Assembly (NCBI GenBank): GCA_907163375.1
Contig: CAJQUW010011506.1
Location: 1 to 64,000, forward strand
Direction of reading: 5' to 3'
DNA length: 64,000 bases
DNA from: Prostheceraeus crozeri
Lineage: Eukaryota; Platyhelminthes; Polycladida; Euryleptidae
Shown here: positions 1-12,300 of the stretch, in pieces
Layout: each line of letters begins with the position of its first letter
How positions within the stretch are numbered: the first letter of the stretch is position 1
The notes under the pieces: generated by a model
What the model saw: only the letters and a program-made list of their open reading frames with translations
Database searches by the model: none
What the model was told of the DNA's origin: nothing
Made by a program: the position numbers and the translations under genes

Positions 1-4
1 TACT

Positions 5-500
5 TCCATGACACTATGTAACCACAGTTATCTATGCAAAAACTTATTGAATATTAATGACACCTACGCGTCTTCTGAGGTCAATGTGGTGAAGCGGTGA
101 TATAGCATACTCCGCCATATATCGACCTCAGAAGACGCAGGATGCCGACGGCACGTCGCGATTTACTTAAAGCAATAAACTCATATCACTTCGAGACCAA
201 AATGCTCTTTCCCCGAGAGTTTGGACTACATGATTGGGTACTTAAGGGTTATCTCCGCCACGTTTTCAAATTCGTCTAAAATCCGTTGAAATGAAGCAAC
301 CGTCACAAAACTTCAGACACTCGTAAGTGAGGAACTTTTCTACCCACATGTCAAAATTTGTGCAAATCAGACAAGTAGTTTCTGAATTAGGGGCGATCAC
401 TTGAAGTGCAGCGATGTCTGCAGCTTGATCTGACTTGGTCTGACCCCATCGTCTTAGCAGAATGCACTTGAGGTCAACAAAGTAATTTCCCGACAACTCG
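5..500. repeat. direct duplication of about 500 bp, copy 1
   Basis: The sequence starting TCCATGACACTATGTAACC recurs at 7462-7958 with only scattered mismatches. Copy 1 runs into a complete MITE (237-853), while copy 2 stops midway through the same MITE. The unit includes a stem with 15-bp arms at 68-82 and 124-138. The close match implies a recent local duplication. Confidence 0.9.
68..138. repeat. inverted repeat, 15-bp perfect arms
   Basis: GCGTCTTCTGAGGTC at 68-82 is the exact reverse complement of 124-138, with a 41-base loop. The same structure recurs in copy 2 near 7525-7596. It may be the remains of a small foldback element, but no target duplication was found. Confidence 0.6.
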
Positions 501-853
501 TGAAGTGATAATGACCAGGCCACATACCTACATTAACATTTTTCTTAAAAAAAGTGTGGCAAGGTAATGTTACTGGGAAGATTTCAAATAGAAGTGGATG
601 AGACGAATAGGGATAGAAAACAATGCACACACGAATAACACAAATGCGTCGAACAGACGAAGTCAGATAAGCTGCCGACATCGCTACACTTCACGTTATC
701 GTCTCTAGTGCAAAAACTACTTGTCCGATCTGCATAAAATTTTGCATGTGGGTAGAAAATATGCTTAAGTACGTCTACTTTAAGTTTGGTGATTCATTTT
801 TTCAGATTTTAGACAAATTTGAAAACCTGGGGGGGAGATAACCCATAAGTACC
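237..853. mobile_element. long-TIR MITE, copy A (8-bp TSD CATGATTG)
   Basis: The ends read GGTACTTAAGGGTTATCTCC and, inverted, GGTACTTATGGGTTATCTCC. The complementarity continues inward for over 200 bases, so the element is nearly a fold-back. It is flanked by CATGATTG at 229-236 and again at 854-861. Two other complete copies (33012-33643; 50521-53909) have their own 8-bp duplications, so the boundaries are secure. It has no coding capacity. The 8-bp duplication fits hAT, P or Merlin-type transposases; the duplicated sites do not follow the hAT pattern. Confidence 0.93.
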
Positions 854-861
854 CATGATTG

Positions 862-3647
862 TCATAATGCAAACAGGAAACTCTCGGTGCCTAGTCAATT
901 ATGCACGAGTATGCGTCTTTAGTGTGGAGTTTACAACACTGACTTTTCTCATGTTTTCTGTATTGAAATACGCAGACTTGGAACAAAAACAATTCTGGTT
1001 GTACCAAGGAGATCTGTATCTCCTTGGTATGTAGTTGATGTGAAAAGTGTTACTAGCAGCAGGCATTGCAAGTTGCACGATGCAGTGCAAAACCAGTTAA
1101 GGTTGTCCAATTTTAGAGATCTTATTTTCCATACAAGATGTATTTAATGCACCCATTTCATTTACGATAATTAGATTGAACGGATTAAATGCTAGACAGA
1201 AGTCATTTACAGTCCATATATTTGCTTCTTCATGCTTATAAAGAAGCCAATAATGAACATCTGATGAGGATTGGATAATGACACATCATATTATATACAT
1301 GTACTATTAGACGATTATATTTTTATTATATACTAAGTGCACTAAATTGATACTAAAACAAGAATATGTATTCCAGAGCAAGAAGACTGTTTTGAAGGGA
1401 TTCGTCATCAATATGCTTATTAATATGGATTTAGTCTCGTTTATTTTTGTCGAACATCGCACCTTTTCTCAGAACTGACACGCACCTTATCAGGCGATCG
1501 TATGTATAAAAACAACAGACTTCGATTCAAAATGCTAAAGGAGACAATTGAGATCAAAATGATAGGGTGTTGTAGGTTAGTCAGGTTATTCAAAATTAAA
1601 CAAAACAAGCAAAATACACTTATCATTACTCTATTACATTTATCCTCTTCGGAAACGTGGGAATTAACAGATGTTCAATGCATTGATTAAATCCTCGTTT
1701 GAAATTTTCAAAATTCTGAATTTTCAATTACATTCTCTGGGAAAATCAATCCACGTCTGTGTACTAGAGATGTGCAAAATCGAACCGAGACACAAGGCTT
1801 TATATAGAAGAATATCGGTCCGGCTCGGATAATGATCTCACAGTCGCTTTGACGTTTGGCAGATGTGATCTATAAGGCTAGTATTTAGTACATTTCTGCA
1901 GTTATGTAAAATTCATCAAACTTTAAACAGTCAATACTCAAACTAGAATACTTAAACAGTCAAACTTTAAACAATCAATACATCACAGTTGACTCACGAC
2001 ATCTGCTTGTATACTCTGCCGATTGCACCTAAACTTTTTTAATGGAATCGCGTTATCCATCTAAACCCAACTAGTGACTCGTGATGTGGCACGTTCACAT
2101 TCATGGCTTATGAACTGTCATATCTAAGTACTAACAGAACCCGTCGACTCTTTGTAATACAGCATTGCATGAGCGACTTCCGTAATTACTAATTAGACTT
2201 GTGGATTACTCTTAAAACTGATTCAAGAGGTCGGAATGTCCTACTATGGCTCCGCACCGCAGTTCCAAACCTTAAACATAGCCCATCGAATTTAATTCTG
2301 TTGTTCATATATTTCCGAATTCGTCTTGTACTTAACACTATGATCGGCAATGACATTATTTTATTTATAAAATGATATCATTTTACGAATTTTATTTTTT
2401 TAAAATGAGAGTTTTTAGTGAAATATACGCAAGCCTGCACCGTAAATAGATCTAGTCATACGAATTTTTCGATTTGCAATGCGACCACGCTACTTTTACT
2501 GCTCTTAGCAATGAAGTTAAAATTAGATTGCATGCAGAATCGATATATTCCAAATAATGGAAGGCCGAAGAAAGCAGTTAAGTCACACAAAGTTTCTTGA
2601 ATATCAAAACTTTGGTAGGGTCTATGGCCTATAGGTCTCCATTAGACATCGCGGATTTTCATTAAAGCTTTGTACACTCGAATTACAAATATCCCTACAA
2701 TATGCAGTTGGTTAAGGCCAACTATATCTAAAGTACGGAAAAAGGCTAAAAATATTTAGATTGCAGTCAAGACTTCAAAAACATCAAGACAGTTATTTAT
2801 GAGTTCAATGTTCAATCATAAGCGTACTGGAAGTCTGAAGTAATCAGCAATATATGAGATATACACAGTGCATGTAGAGCTAATCCCAGAAAACGGCGGT
2901 CTTTATTAACCTGAATCTTAATAGTCCAAGTCCGAAATGGCTCCGTACAGTTTTCATGGTGGTATCTTAATAAAAAAGTTATATTTAAAACAACGAAAAT
3001 AACTTGCTAATTAATCTTCTATATTAAGTTTGTTTAGTTGCACAATACTAAATGCACCATATGATCATTCCCGTGTTTGCTTCTCAGAAAGAGCAAAGGT
3101 AATTGAAATGCGCTAGGATTTAGTGTAGATTTAAAAATTCTACATCCAGATCCACCTGTTTCCATAGCTTCTCTAATAAGAAAATTCAAGGATCTACACA
3201 TCAATGTCTATGGATCTATAGGCCCTATTGTGATGACGCAGACATCGGATGATGATATTGTGACTCCTAATAGAGCATAGTTCATACTTCATGCGTACAA
3301 CAGTGTCTATGGATGCAGCTCTCGAAACAGCAAAAGTCACCGCACAAAACTACATTATTTACTTGAGAGAAAATTTTCAAAATTCGTATTCAAGGCGAAA
3401 TGAGTTTTGCATTCGAATGTCCATTGATTTCTTCAATCGAACAATGACATTGCCCATGGAAATACATCTTTGTTATTACTGCTGTCAGATATATTGATAT
3501 TTTCATTCTTCATCATTTTGCATTGTGGACTACCAACTTTTTCATCCCTTGCAATTTAGAAAGAAGCAGGTTCAAAATTTTATATCCACTTTCGAGAAAT
3601 CGCTTTTATATTTCCTCTATAAAATGTGGTGTTCTAGTAGCAAATTT
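862..3647. other. no gene seen (flank downstream of the PLAC8-like gene on the minus strand)
   Basis: This is AT-rich sequence with many short open frames and no recognisable domain. A TAGAGATGTGCAAAATCG stretch at about 1765 resembles the tip of some hAT elements, but no partner end was found. Confidence 0.6.
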
Positions 3648-4135
3648 CCACATAACACAATTCAGCAAGTATCGAAATACGAAAAAATGCTGCTAGCAAT
3701 GAGCAACTGAATAAGGTCAATTTTTCTGTATTTATTTTTTTTAGATATTTTCATTGGCTAACCGATAACTAAATCTTCTGACTACATTTTTCTGCTTACA
3801 GCATCTTTTGACTGAAATATGTGACCTTTTCACTTTGATAGATGCTTAACATAGGCCTATACTAATTGAAAGCGCTAGTATTATTCAAGCATTATTCTAG
3901 CATGTAGCATGATTTTCCCACTGGGACCACACAGCACAATTCAAGCATCGAAATACGAAAAACATGCTACTAACGAAAGCAACTAAATAAGATCGATTTT
4001 CGGTATTTGTCTATCTTTTTATTGTTTTTATTGGTTAACTGACAACTAAATATTCTAAGTAATTTTTTCTGTGTACAGCATTTTCTTGACTGAAATCTGA
4101 CATTTTCACTTTAGTAGATGCTAGCAATACACACT
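3648..4135. repeat. diverged tandem duplication, period about 280 bp
   Basis: The segments at about 3650-3855 and 3930-4135 align. Both contain CACAATTCA, TCGAAATACGAAAAA, ACTAAAT and TTTTCACTTT in the same order. They are clearly homologous but with many substitutions and small gaps, so the duplication is old. Function unknown. Confidence 0.7.
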
Positions 4136-4388
4136 CCATAAAAATGCCAAGATTATGCTCTTTGGTAATTATCATTTTAGAATCATTTTCTGATGCAAAC
4201 GCTTGAAAATCACATACTTAATAATGAAAACTATCATGTTTTGATAACTTTTCAGAAAAATTAGTAAGTGCTAGAAAAATTCTCCGTAGCAGGAGAATGC
4301 TAGTATTTTACTAGAACCTTTTTCAATGGGTTAATGTTTTTGAAGGAAAAAATGCTTTTAATTGGATAAATATTTGTTTTTAATTTGT

Positions 4389-4473
4389 GACCAGTAAAGT
4401 ACAGGAGGTGATATTTAGGGACCAGTAAAGTACAGGAGGGGGTATTTTGGGACCAGTAAAGTACAGGAGTGCC
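4389..4473. repeat. 31-bp tandem repeat, three copies
   Basis: GACCAGTAAAGTACAGGAG begins at 4389, 4420 and 4451, giving a 31-bp period. The core is identical in all three, and the linkers vary. Confidence 0.9.
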
Positions 4474-5999
4474 GAAACGTCAATGTAATGCAGTTTCATT
4501 TATCAGTCCGTTGCAACTGATCATCATGGAGTGTTAGGAAACACTCACACATCAATAAATAATCCAAGGGAGAGCGGATTGTAGAGAGAACTTGTTGAAC
4601 CAGGAGACCCTTGGCAGGTGAAGCACTTTTAGGTCGTAGCATTCAAGCAAATAATAATTAGCGGTCCAAACTTTACATGTGACTTCACCATGTCAATTCA
4701 TGAAAAGTCGCAATAGGACCTTCGGAAACATTCCTTATTTATCATTCTACAGCTGATTGAATATCGAAAAATCCTATGAAAGACTCTGCAAAGCAGCACA
4801 ATCGTGGATTTAATCATTACTAAGTTGATACTCTGCTTAATTCTCTATGTTTGTGTCTTTTCCTATTCATTCTTTATGAATCTGCAACTCGACCTCCCTC
4901 TTCACACTTAGAGTTACTTAGAACTGTAGAACATTCTTTCACAGGTACACGAGAGTGGTTTTCATTGAAGGTCCACATAATAATTTACGTATATTTTAGC
5001 TGCACTCCATGCATAAATCAAACTTATCAATCTCCTTCTTGTACTCATAAGTATATTTTCAGTACATTCAACAGATTGCCATCGTAATCAGCTATCGTTC
5101 AGGAGACTTACAATCAAAATTCTGTGAAATTTCAAGTCTGTCAAAATGAGTGATCTTGAGTTGCACTAAAACACTAATATATGGCTTACTGTCAATTTCA
5201 TGTGATTCAGAGTAAAGCTTTTGAAGTCGGACGGGATGACCCACCCACCTGATGAGCTGTCCATAATATAATAAATATTTCTTTATTCAGTCCATACAAT
5301 GGCGGTGTTAGACAAGAGGCTGCGCTACAGAGGCTGAGGTCATGATATTCTTTTCCCCCAATCTAAATTGCTGACCAGAGAAAGTATATCAGAAACCGCC
5401 ATTACCGAATAAGAGAGGCAAAAATATTCCTTTGAAAACCACAATTTAAATCATTAAATTGAACTTAATCTTAGCAGAGATGTAACTGCAAGTCCCCTAG
5501 AACACAGGTCTCAATATCTCATTCATTTTATCTGCAGCTTGAATTGTTGAAGAGCACATTGAAGGCATAGAAGGGAAAAATTGAATAACACGGAAACTAA
5601 GAGTCAACTTCCAGAAATTGTGGCTGTTAGTCTCCCGGAAATTGTAAGCTACATTGAACTTTCCGACCGGAAAATGAGAGAATGGGGAACCATGAGTAAC
5701 ACCTCTATGGCTAGTGTTGATGTGAAACGAACTACCCTATAAATGCTTACTTACAAAAGTAGCTTGTCATATTGATCTCAATAATTTCCACATGAAACAT
5801 GCTTTGCTTTCAAGCGTCTCTAGCAGTTGTTTTATGGTTGCATCAATGCACCCTTTTTGATTTTGGGTTCGAAATGTCATTCTACATGTATTTAGTGAGA
5901 GCACTCAGAAAATATGTTGCAACATCAAGTACTTGCTTTGTGTCACGACAAGGCTGAAGAAAAGAACTTGGGTATAAAACTATGCAATTTTAGCTATTA
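4474..5999. other. no gene seen
   Basis: There is no recognisable gene, element end or repeat in this stretch. It lies downstream of the terminal PLAC8-like exon on its strand. Confidence 0.55.
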
Positions 6000-6005
6000 T
6001 TTATT
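6000..6005 (-). terminator. candidate polyadenylation signal of the PLAC8-like gene
   Basis: Reading the minus strand, AATAAA occurs at 6005-6000, about 210 bases after the stop codon. A variant ATTAAA lies nearer, at 6144-6139. Either could end the 3' UTR. Both are short words and common in AT-rich DNA, so this is a positional guess. Confidence 0.4.
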
Positions 6006-6215
6006 ATGTGCAAAATACACAAACATGTTGAGGAATTCAAACAATTATATAACAATACGGAGCCTTTTCCATTGTATACGTAGTAGTGCGTAGTAGTAGG
6101 ATTTTATACAAGCTTGAGAGGATTCAGTAAATTACATGTTTAATATCTTATTAAAATACAGTTCATCGTTCAATTCAATCACTCAATGTATGTATGTCTG
6201 ACACAAGTGTAGTAG

Positions 6216-6323
6216 TTACAGTGATCCGTAGGTGCGTTCAGTGAAATCCATGTCACGTTTCAATTGACACATTGTGCACATACCACAGAAGGTTGCCATA
6301 CAGCAGTCATCGCAAATAGTTCC
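6216..6323 (-). CDS. PLAC8-like: PLAC8-like gene, terminal coding exon
   Basis: The exon follows a CATTGCAG acceptor in phase 0. It encodes GTICDDCCMATFCGMCTMCQ and LKRDMDFTERTYGSL, then TAA (6218-6216). The ICDDCCxxxFCxxCxxCQxxRE-type block is the best-conserved end of PLAC8-family proteins, and the 35-residue tail has the usual length. There is no internal damage. It joins exactly to the Q-ending exon at 8052 to give NIQGTICDD, as in vertebrate and invertebrate relatives. Confidence 0.93.
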   Translation of the reverse strand, partial: GTICDDCCMATFCGMCTMCQLKRDMDFTERTYGSL

Positions 6324-9300
6324 CTGCAATGAAAAATGTGAAGTTAAACTAAATACACTATTAGCGTGGCAATTCGATTGACATTATTCAACCTTTTAAG
6401 TGATTAGAATAATTCCGCTACGTAATCGAAGACCGCTACATATCACGCAGATAGAGTACACTTTAAAGTAGTTTTCATCACTAAGTAAATAATCTTAGAT
6501 TTATGAACTCTCTCCATGGAAATATGAGCGTACAAAGACACGACAGTAACGCTTTTAATAAAATGATTACTAAACATCTTCTCATTATGCTATATTCTGT
6601 ATCTTCTTCTAAATCTTGACAAATTACTGAGAAGCAGAACGACATGATAAGAATGTAACGAAATCAAGATGAATATTGCAATCGAATGATCTACAATTGT
6701 GAATGTGATTATATGTGTAAGCGACAAAGCCATAGTCTAAGTAAGATACAAAATTGAGATAGCACCCCTTCCTCAAATGCATCAAATATTACTACAATCT
6801 ATAATCATGGATAGTACTATCACTCACGTGTTCTATTCAAGAAAACTGGCATTCGAAATTATTCGATACAAATAAGCACATTGTTTAAAGATATATTACG
6901 TATTTGTTACAATCGTACAATGTGGTATGCAAAAGATCATATAGGCCAATGAAATCAAATGCCTTCAAATGATGAAATGTCTCACTAATGCTCTAGCAAT
7001 GCATTATTCAGAGTATATTTTTAAGAAACATTAAAAATGTCGATTTCACTGTTGGTTGTCAGCAACGGAACAAGAGACATATGTGATATTCTATAGGAAG
7101 TGATTGTTCGTATAACCGCAAGATATTCAGGAGAAGTGTTTAATTATTATTTCAATATAAGCTATGCATTCTAAGGATGAGTCGATAGAAAGACATTCAC
7201 ACAGATTTCACATCTGTTTCAGCTACTTAGTACTTTTCTATTCATGTGGAGTTTACATGGATATTTTCTGTATGTTGATATTGATTGATAGATATGCTTC
7301 CATGCTTCTACTCCTTTTAGAACAGAACAATCACTGTCATGAGAGGACATTTATGCATAATAGTATTCATGACGTGAACGATTCTTGCATATTTTCTCAA
7401 GACTGCCAATAAGTGAACAATGGCCTTGCATGACTGGCCACAATGACAAAAGGAATTCATGGTCCATGACACTATGTAACCACAGTTATCTATGCAAAAA
7501 CTTATTGAATATTAATGACACCTACGCGTCTTCTGAGGTCAATGTGGTAAAGCGGTGACATGGCATACTCCGCCATATATCGACCTCAGAAGACGCAGGA
7601 TGCCGACGGCACGTCGCGATTTACTTAAAGCAATAAACTCATATCACTTCGAGACCAAAATGCTCTTTCCCCGAGAGCTTGGACTAGATGATTGGGTACT
7701 TAAAGGTTATCTCCGCCACGTTTTCAAATTCGTCTAAAATCCGTTGAAATGAAGCAACCGTCACAAAACTTCAGACACTCGTAAGTGAGGAAATTTTCTA
7801 TCCACATGTCAAAATTTGTGCAAATCAGACAAGTAGTTTCTGAATTAGGGGCGATCACTTGAAGTGCAGCGATGTCTGCAGCTTGATCTGACTTGGTCTG
7901 ACCCCATCGTCTTAGCAGAATGCACTTGAGGTCAACAAAGTAATTTCCCGACAACTCATGACAAAACATAATGGAACAAAAATTTTTGATGATATCATTT
8001 TATCATTACCGATCTTTGCTTAAACACAACATGCTGATGATAGAATCTTACTTGAATATTTTGTTTCGCTCTGTGGTGGACTCGAAGAACCAAGATCGAA
8101 TATGGGTGTAGGCAGAGAGCGGCGCAGCATGCTTCATTGTAACGCATATACATTTGACATTCGTAACAAATTCCGCAGAATAGTGTGCAGCAACCTGCAA
8201 GGCAAATTGGAACAATTATTCGATGTTGAGAAGCTACTAATATAATGTTGAGATGAATAGTTAATTTGATGCGAAATTCATCGACTAAGAGCAAACAAGC
8301 ACTATTGATCTGTGAAACGTTATCTTCGAATCACGTGTTTACAAAATCATTGAGTTCTGGGTGACTTTTTGGTCAAAAACTTCATTGTATCTACTATCAA
8401 CAAGCAGAATCAATTGATATTACATTTCCAAGACCTCATTCGTTGTCTGGCATGGCAGATAATCATGATAAAATCTATAGAATCAAATACGTGTACAATA
8501 GTTCCGTCATATTTGACACAATAAACTTATCTAACAAAATGTTTGCCACTAATGGGAAATCCATCGGTGTGCATGTGCTTCTCAGAGTTCATCGATCGAG
8601 ACCCTACCATTCACTTAACTCAAATCTTTGTACGAGTATGTATAGACATTAAGAAATTGTAAAATGGAATCTGATTTCAAAATTTTGAGTTTTTCAAAAA
8701 CACGAGCTGTTTTGATGCATTCATTTTTTGAGTCAAACACATAAAACAAATACTGAGAAAGTGTATATTTTACCAATCTTTGAGACAAAATGATATAATT
8801 GATAAACCTTGTTCTTGTGATAAACCTTTTTCACATGCTAAAATTTCAAATTAAAAACATCGATTTTCAAAAATCCTTCAGGATCATTTATGCTTGTTTT
8901 TGAAAATTGACCCAACACTTTCCCAGAACACATTGGAGACATATTTGTACTATATTTAGGCATCAACTATTCCACCAATCTATTTCTGACATACATAAGC
9001 AGCATGTGTGATGTTTTTCAAATCGATTATTGCTTAGGCCTGACCATATTTCTTTTGATATAATGATGTGTGTTATGACGAACAGATTTTTAATCACAAA
9101 ACAACCTGAATGTTAAAACACACGCATTGGCTCTTCTAAACAAATCGACCCCCTTGCTTTCTATAAATGGTCCATGCGGTTCTCTAGAAAAGTATAAATA
9201 TAGTTTTGAAAAAACAATATAGTTCTCAAGATACAAAAATATCATCTTTCTACGACCGAGAGCAAATTCTATTTAATATAGCACGCCTGGCGTTTCGCAC

Positions 9301-12300
9301 TCGGCTTACTGATGTACTTTGTGAATCCGTATCGTGCGGTCGGATGTTTTTTCATGCTCTGGGTGTTTGTTATTTGATAATGTTTTGAATGGTTGCAGAC
9401 TGTTTTTCACTGCCGAGTTTTATATGTATGTGATGCATTGTGCGCTCTCTACAAATTGGTTGAATTTGTAAATTTCATTTGTGCTTCAGTTGGGGTAATC
9501 CCATTTGAAATGTATTTATGCCCATATTCTTGCTGCTACATTTGATTTTCTCAGTGTCCGCGATAGTTATTTTTGGCTGCATATCAATAGTATGTCAATA
9601 GTCAGCTATCTTTCATATTGCCGGCTTGTACAACGGCGTGAAGTAGAAGTCACATGTTAAATTTCATTTACATGGGCTTACTGTGTTCCTACCTTCCATT
9701 ATCTGTCATTCCTATGATAAGAAAATTTAAACACAGACTGCTGGTAGTGAGAGCTTGATGCAGGGATAACGTTTTATATAGTGAACACTGTTTTTATCAT
9801 CAGTGTTCGAATCCTGCTTCAATTTTTACAATAGTTACTCCAAGTAGAAGAAACACTCGGTCTAATAGTGTATCGAACGTTCTCACCATCAACGACGTTA
9901 AAGAATTAATGAGCACTTAAAAAACCGGAAATCCTCACAAAAAATAAAGACACTCAAAGATAAATAACCTCTTATGATGATGACATCAATTTTATAAAAC
10001 GCGAATTGTATAAACTTCCAACATAGATTTTCAGTGAAATCGAAGAAAGAAATCCTCGTCTCAACAATGTCATTACATCTGGAATCAAGGAACTGGAAGG
10101 CATTTTGAAAGAAGGAAACAATTACGATAAAATGCAATTATTGGTTTTCATCGTATCGGTCGATCCTTTTATCGGTCAAACCTTTTAGGTCACGTTTGCT
10201 AAAAAAAATATTTTTCGTACGTCTGAGTCAAAGAAAAATATCTTAAAAAAGCAAAAAAATAAGAAATCCTGAACGATACAAAACAGTCATCCTGACAGGA
10301 CACATACTCAATTTGCAGAATTTCGTTATGGCTTCTTAGTGAATTGAATGAGAGGAGAGCAGATGGCGATGATGTGGTTATTTATAGACAGAGCATTATT
10401 CAGAGATCATTAGATCAGCGCCACTATCAAATAATTTTCTGTGACGGATTTTATTGTTTCTTTTCGTAAACAGACATTCCCCGCTGTGCTACTGTTGAAC
10501 GCTTGGTCAATTTTTTCTTAAATTTTATGAGTTATCTGTAGTGTTAGTTGCTTCAGTAGAACCTGGCACTTGTAACAAAATCTTGGCTTCACTCCGACAT
10601 AAATGGCGATATGCTTAAACTACCTAGCTATAATTTATACAGATGTGATAGACTTGTGCGTGTTGGTGGCGGCGCTTGTGCATGGATCGCTGTTGACCTG
10701 CGTTGTGATGCTGTTTCATGTTACTCTCATCCTCGGCTCCTCGCACGATCGAAGTTCTGGCACTGAAAACTTGTAACTTGTATCTTTGTGTCGCTTGTGA
10801 ATATGTAGGCCTACAACTAAATCTGAGAGCAAGTGACCAAGATGCTACCTATTGATGGTGACGGTATTCCCAATCGTATTCTGCGCGATGGCGCTATCTC
10901 GCTTTCTATCCCACTCAATCAAATTTATGTCAAGTCAGTGCAGTCTCGAAGTTTTTCCTCGTGTTGGAAGTTGGCTGTTGTTGTACCCCTGCCCAAATGC
11001 AAGAGACTAATTGTTCGTGACTTCCGACCGATATCTGCTACCCCGGTCATCAAATGAATTTATGACTCTAATGTACATGTAGTAGTGTTACTATTTAAAC
11101 TAACTAGATTGATGTAATCATCAAAGTGATGACTTCAATAGTTAATAAAGGTAATTCTTCAATTAATCATACCACTATTGAATCCACAATTAACTAATTC
11201 AATTGAAATGTCTAAAAACGTGCCCCATGCTGCATATCATTCAAATAATTAGCATAGTTAAAGTAAAGTAAACATCGTATTTTACAAGTCAGTTTATAAT
11301 TACCATATTCAATTAGCTTGAAGTATGTTAAGTTCTACGGTAACAAATAAATGTTGAGCCACAAAAATATACACAAATAACTTTTCCAGAGAATTTCAAG
11401 AAAAAGAAGAAAATGTTTCACGAACGTATAATTAAAATAAAAGTAAGTATGTAGAAATAAAACAGCAATAGCTTGCTGACTTCATAAGTGATTGTGTCTC
11501 GAGAAAGTCGACCGCCGAAACGTTGACAGACTGTTTTATTTGTACATACTTACTTATATTTTAATTATACGGTCGTAAAACATTTTATTCTTTTTCTTGA
11601 AATAACTAAACCGACCGATGACCATCATCAAAGAATGCATGTCTCATATAATTGGTCTACAGCACTGGTTACTTTTGAATAAAGTGAAGCTTACACGGGT
11701 GACGCTGCAGATTGGATTTCTCAAGAAGTGTAAGCAGTTTGGTGTCATACCGAGAGGATTACGAGTTCAGGACAAGCTTATGAGTACTTTCCCTTCTCAG
11801 AAATCGAAAACCCTTGTAGATAGGCATTCCCGTCAGTGGTTGTGCCTAACTATCGACTCGATGTATATTACGAAAGGAGACCTTGTTCAGAAGAGTATTG
11901 TCCCCTTACAGTCAATATGCCAGAAGTTATTGGAACAACTCGCCTTATCATTCAGGATTGGTTTGGATAATAAGTTTCGTGCTCTGTGTGAGGAGAATAA
12001 AGGTTTTGAACCTCAGATTGAAGGAAACAATGCAGTGGGTTTTGTGAATCTATCTTCTACGGTTTTGACGGAAGAGGAGTCTGGTCTCTTAATGAGAGGA
12101 CCTTCATACTGTCCGTTTGGTGAGAAGATAACTGACTCAGACAAAGTCGCTTATCAAGCCAAAATTGAAAACTTAACCAATCATCTACAACGATCTCAGC
12201 CTGATAAATCGAATGGTATTCTCGAACTGGAAAATGGCCTCAAACGGTTGGTTGATGAAATGTCGACTGTGCCGATGGATCGTCTTCAATTCGACGTAAA

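Noticed and set aside
266..681. Minus-strand open frames near the window start
   Set aside because: They lie inside the long-TIR MITE and recur at 7724-7969 only because that sequence is duplicated. They contain no domain.
1760..1860. hAT tip TAGAGATGTGCAAAATCG
   Set aside because: No matching opposite end or duplication was found within the window.
7995..8294. Single-exon reading of the 99-residue minus-strand frame
   Set aside because: Only 8052-8194 matches the PLAC8 domain, and clear GT and AG splice sites bound it. The flanking residues are intronic.
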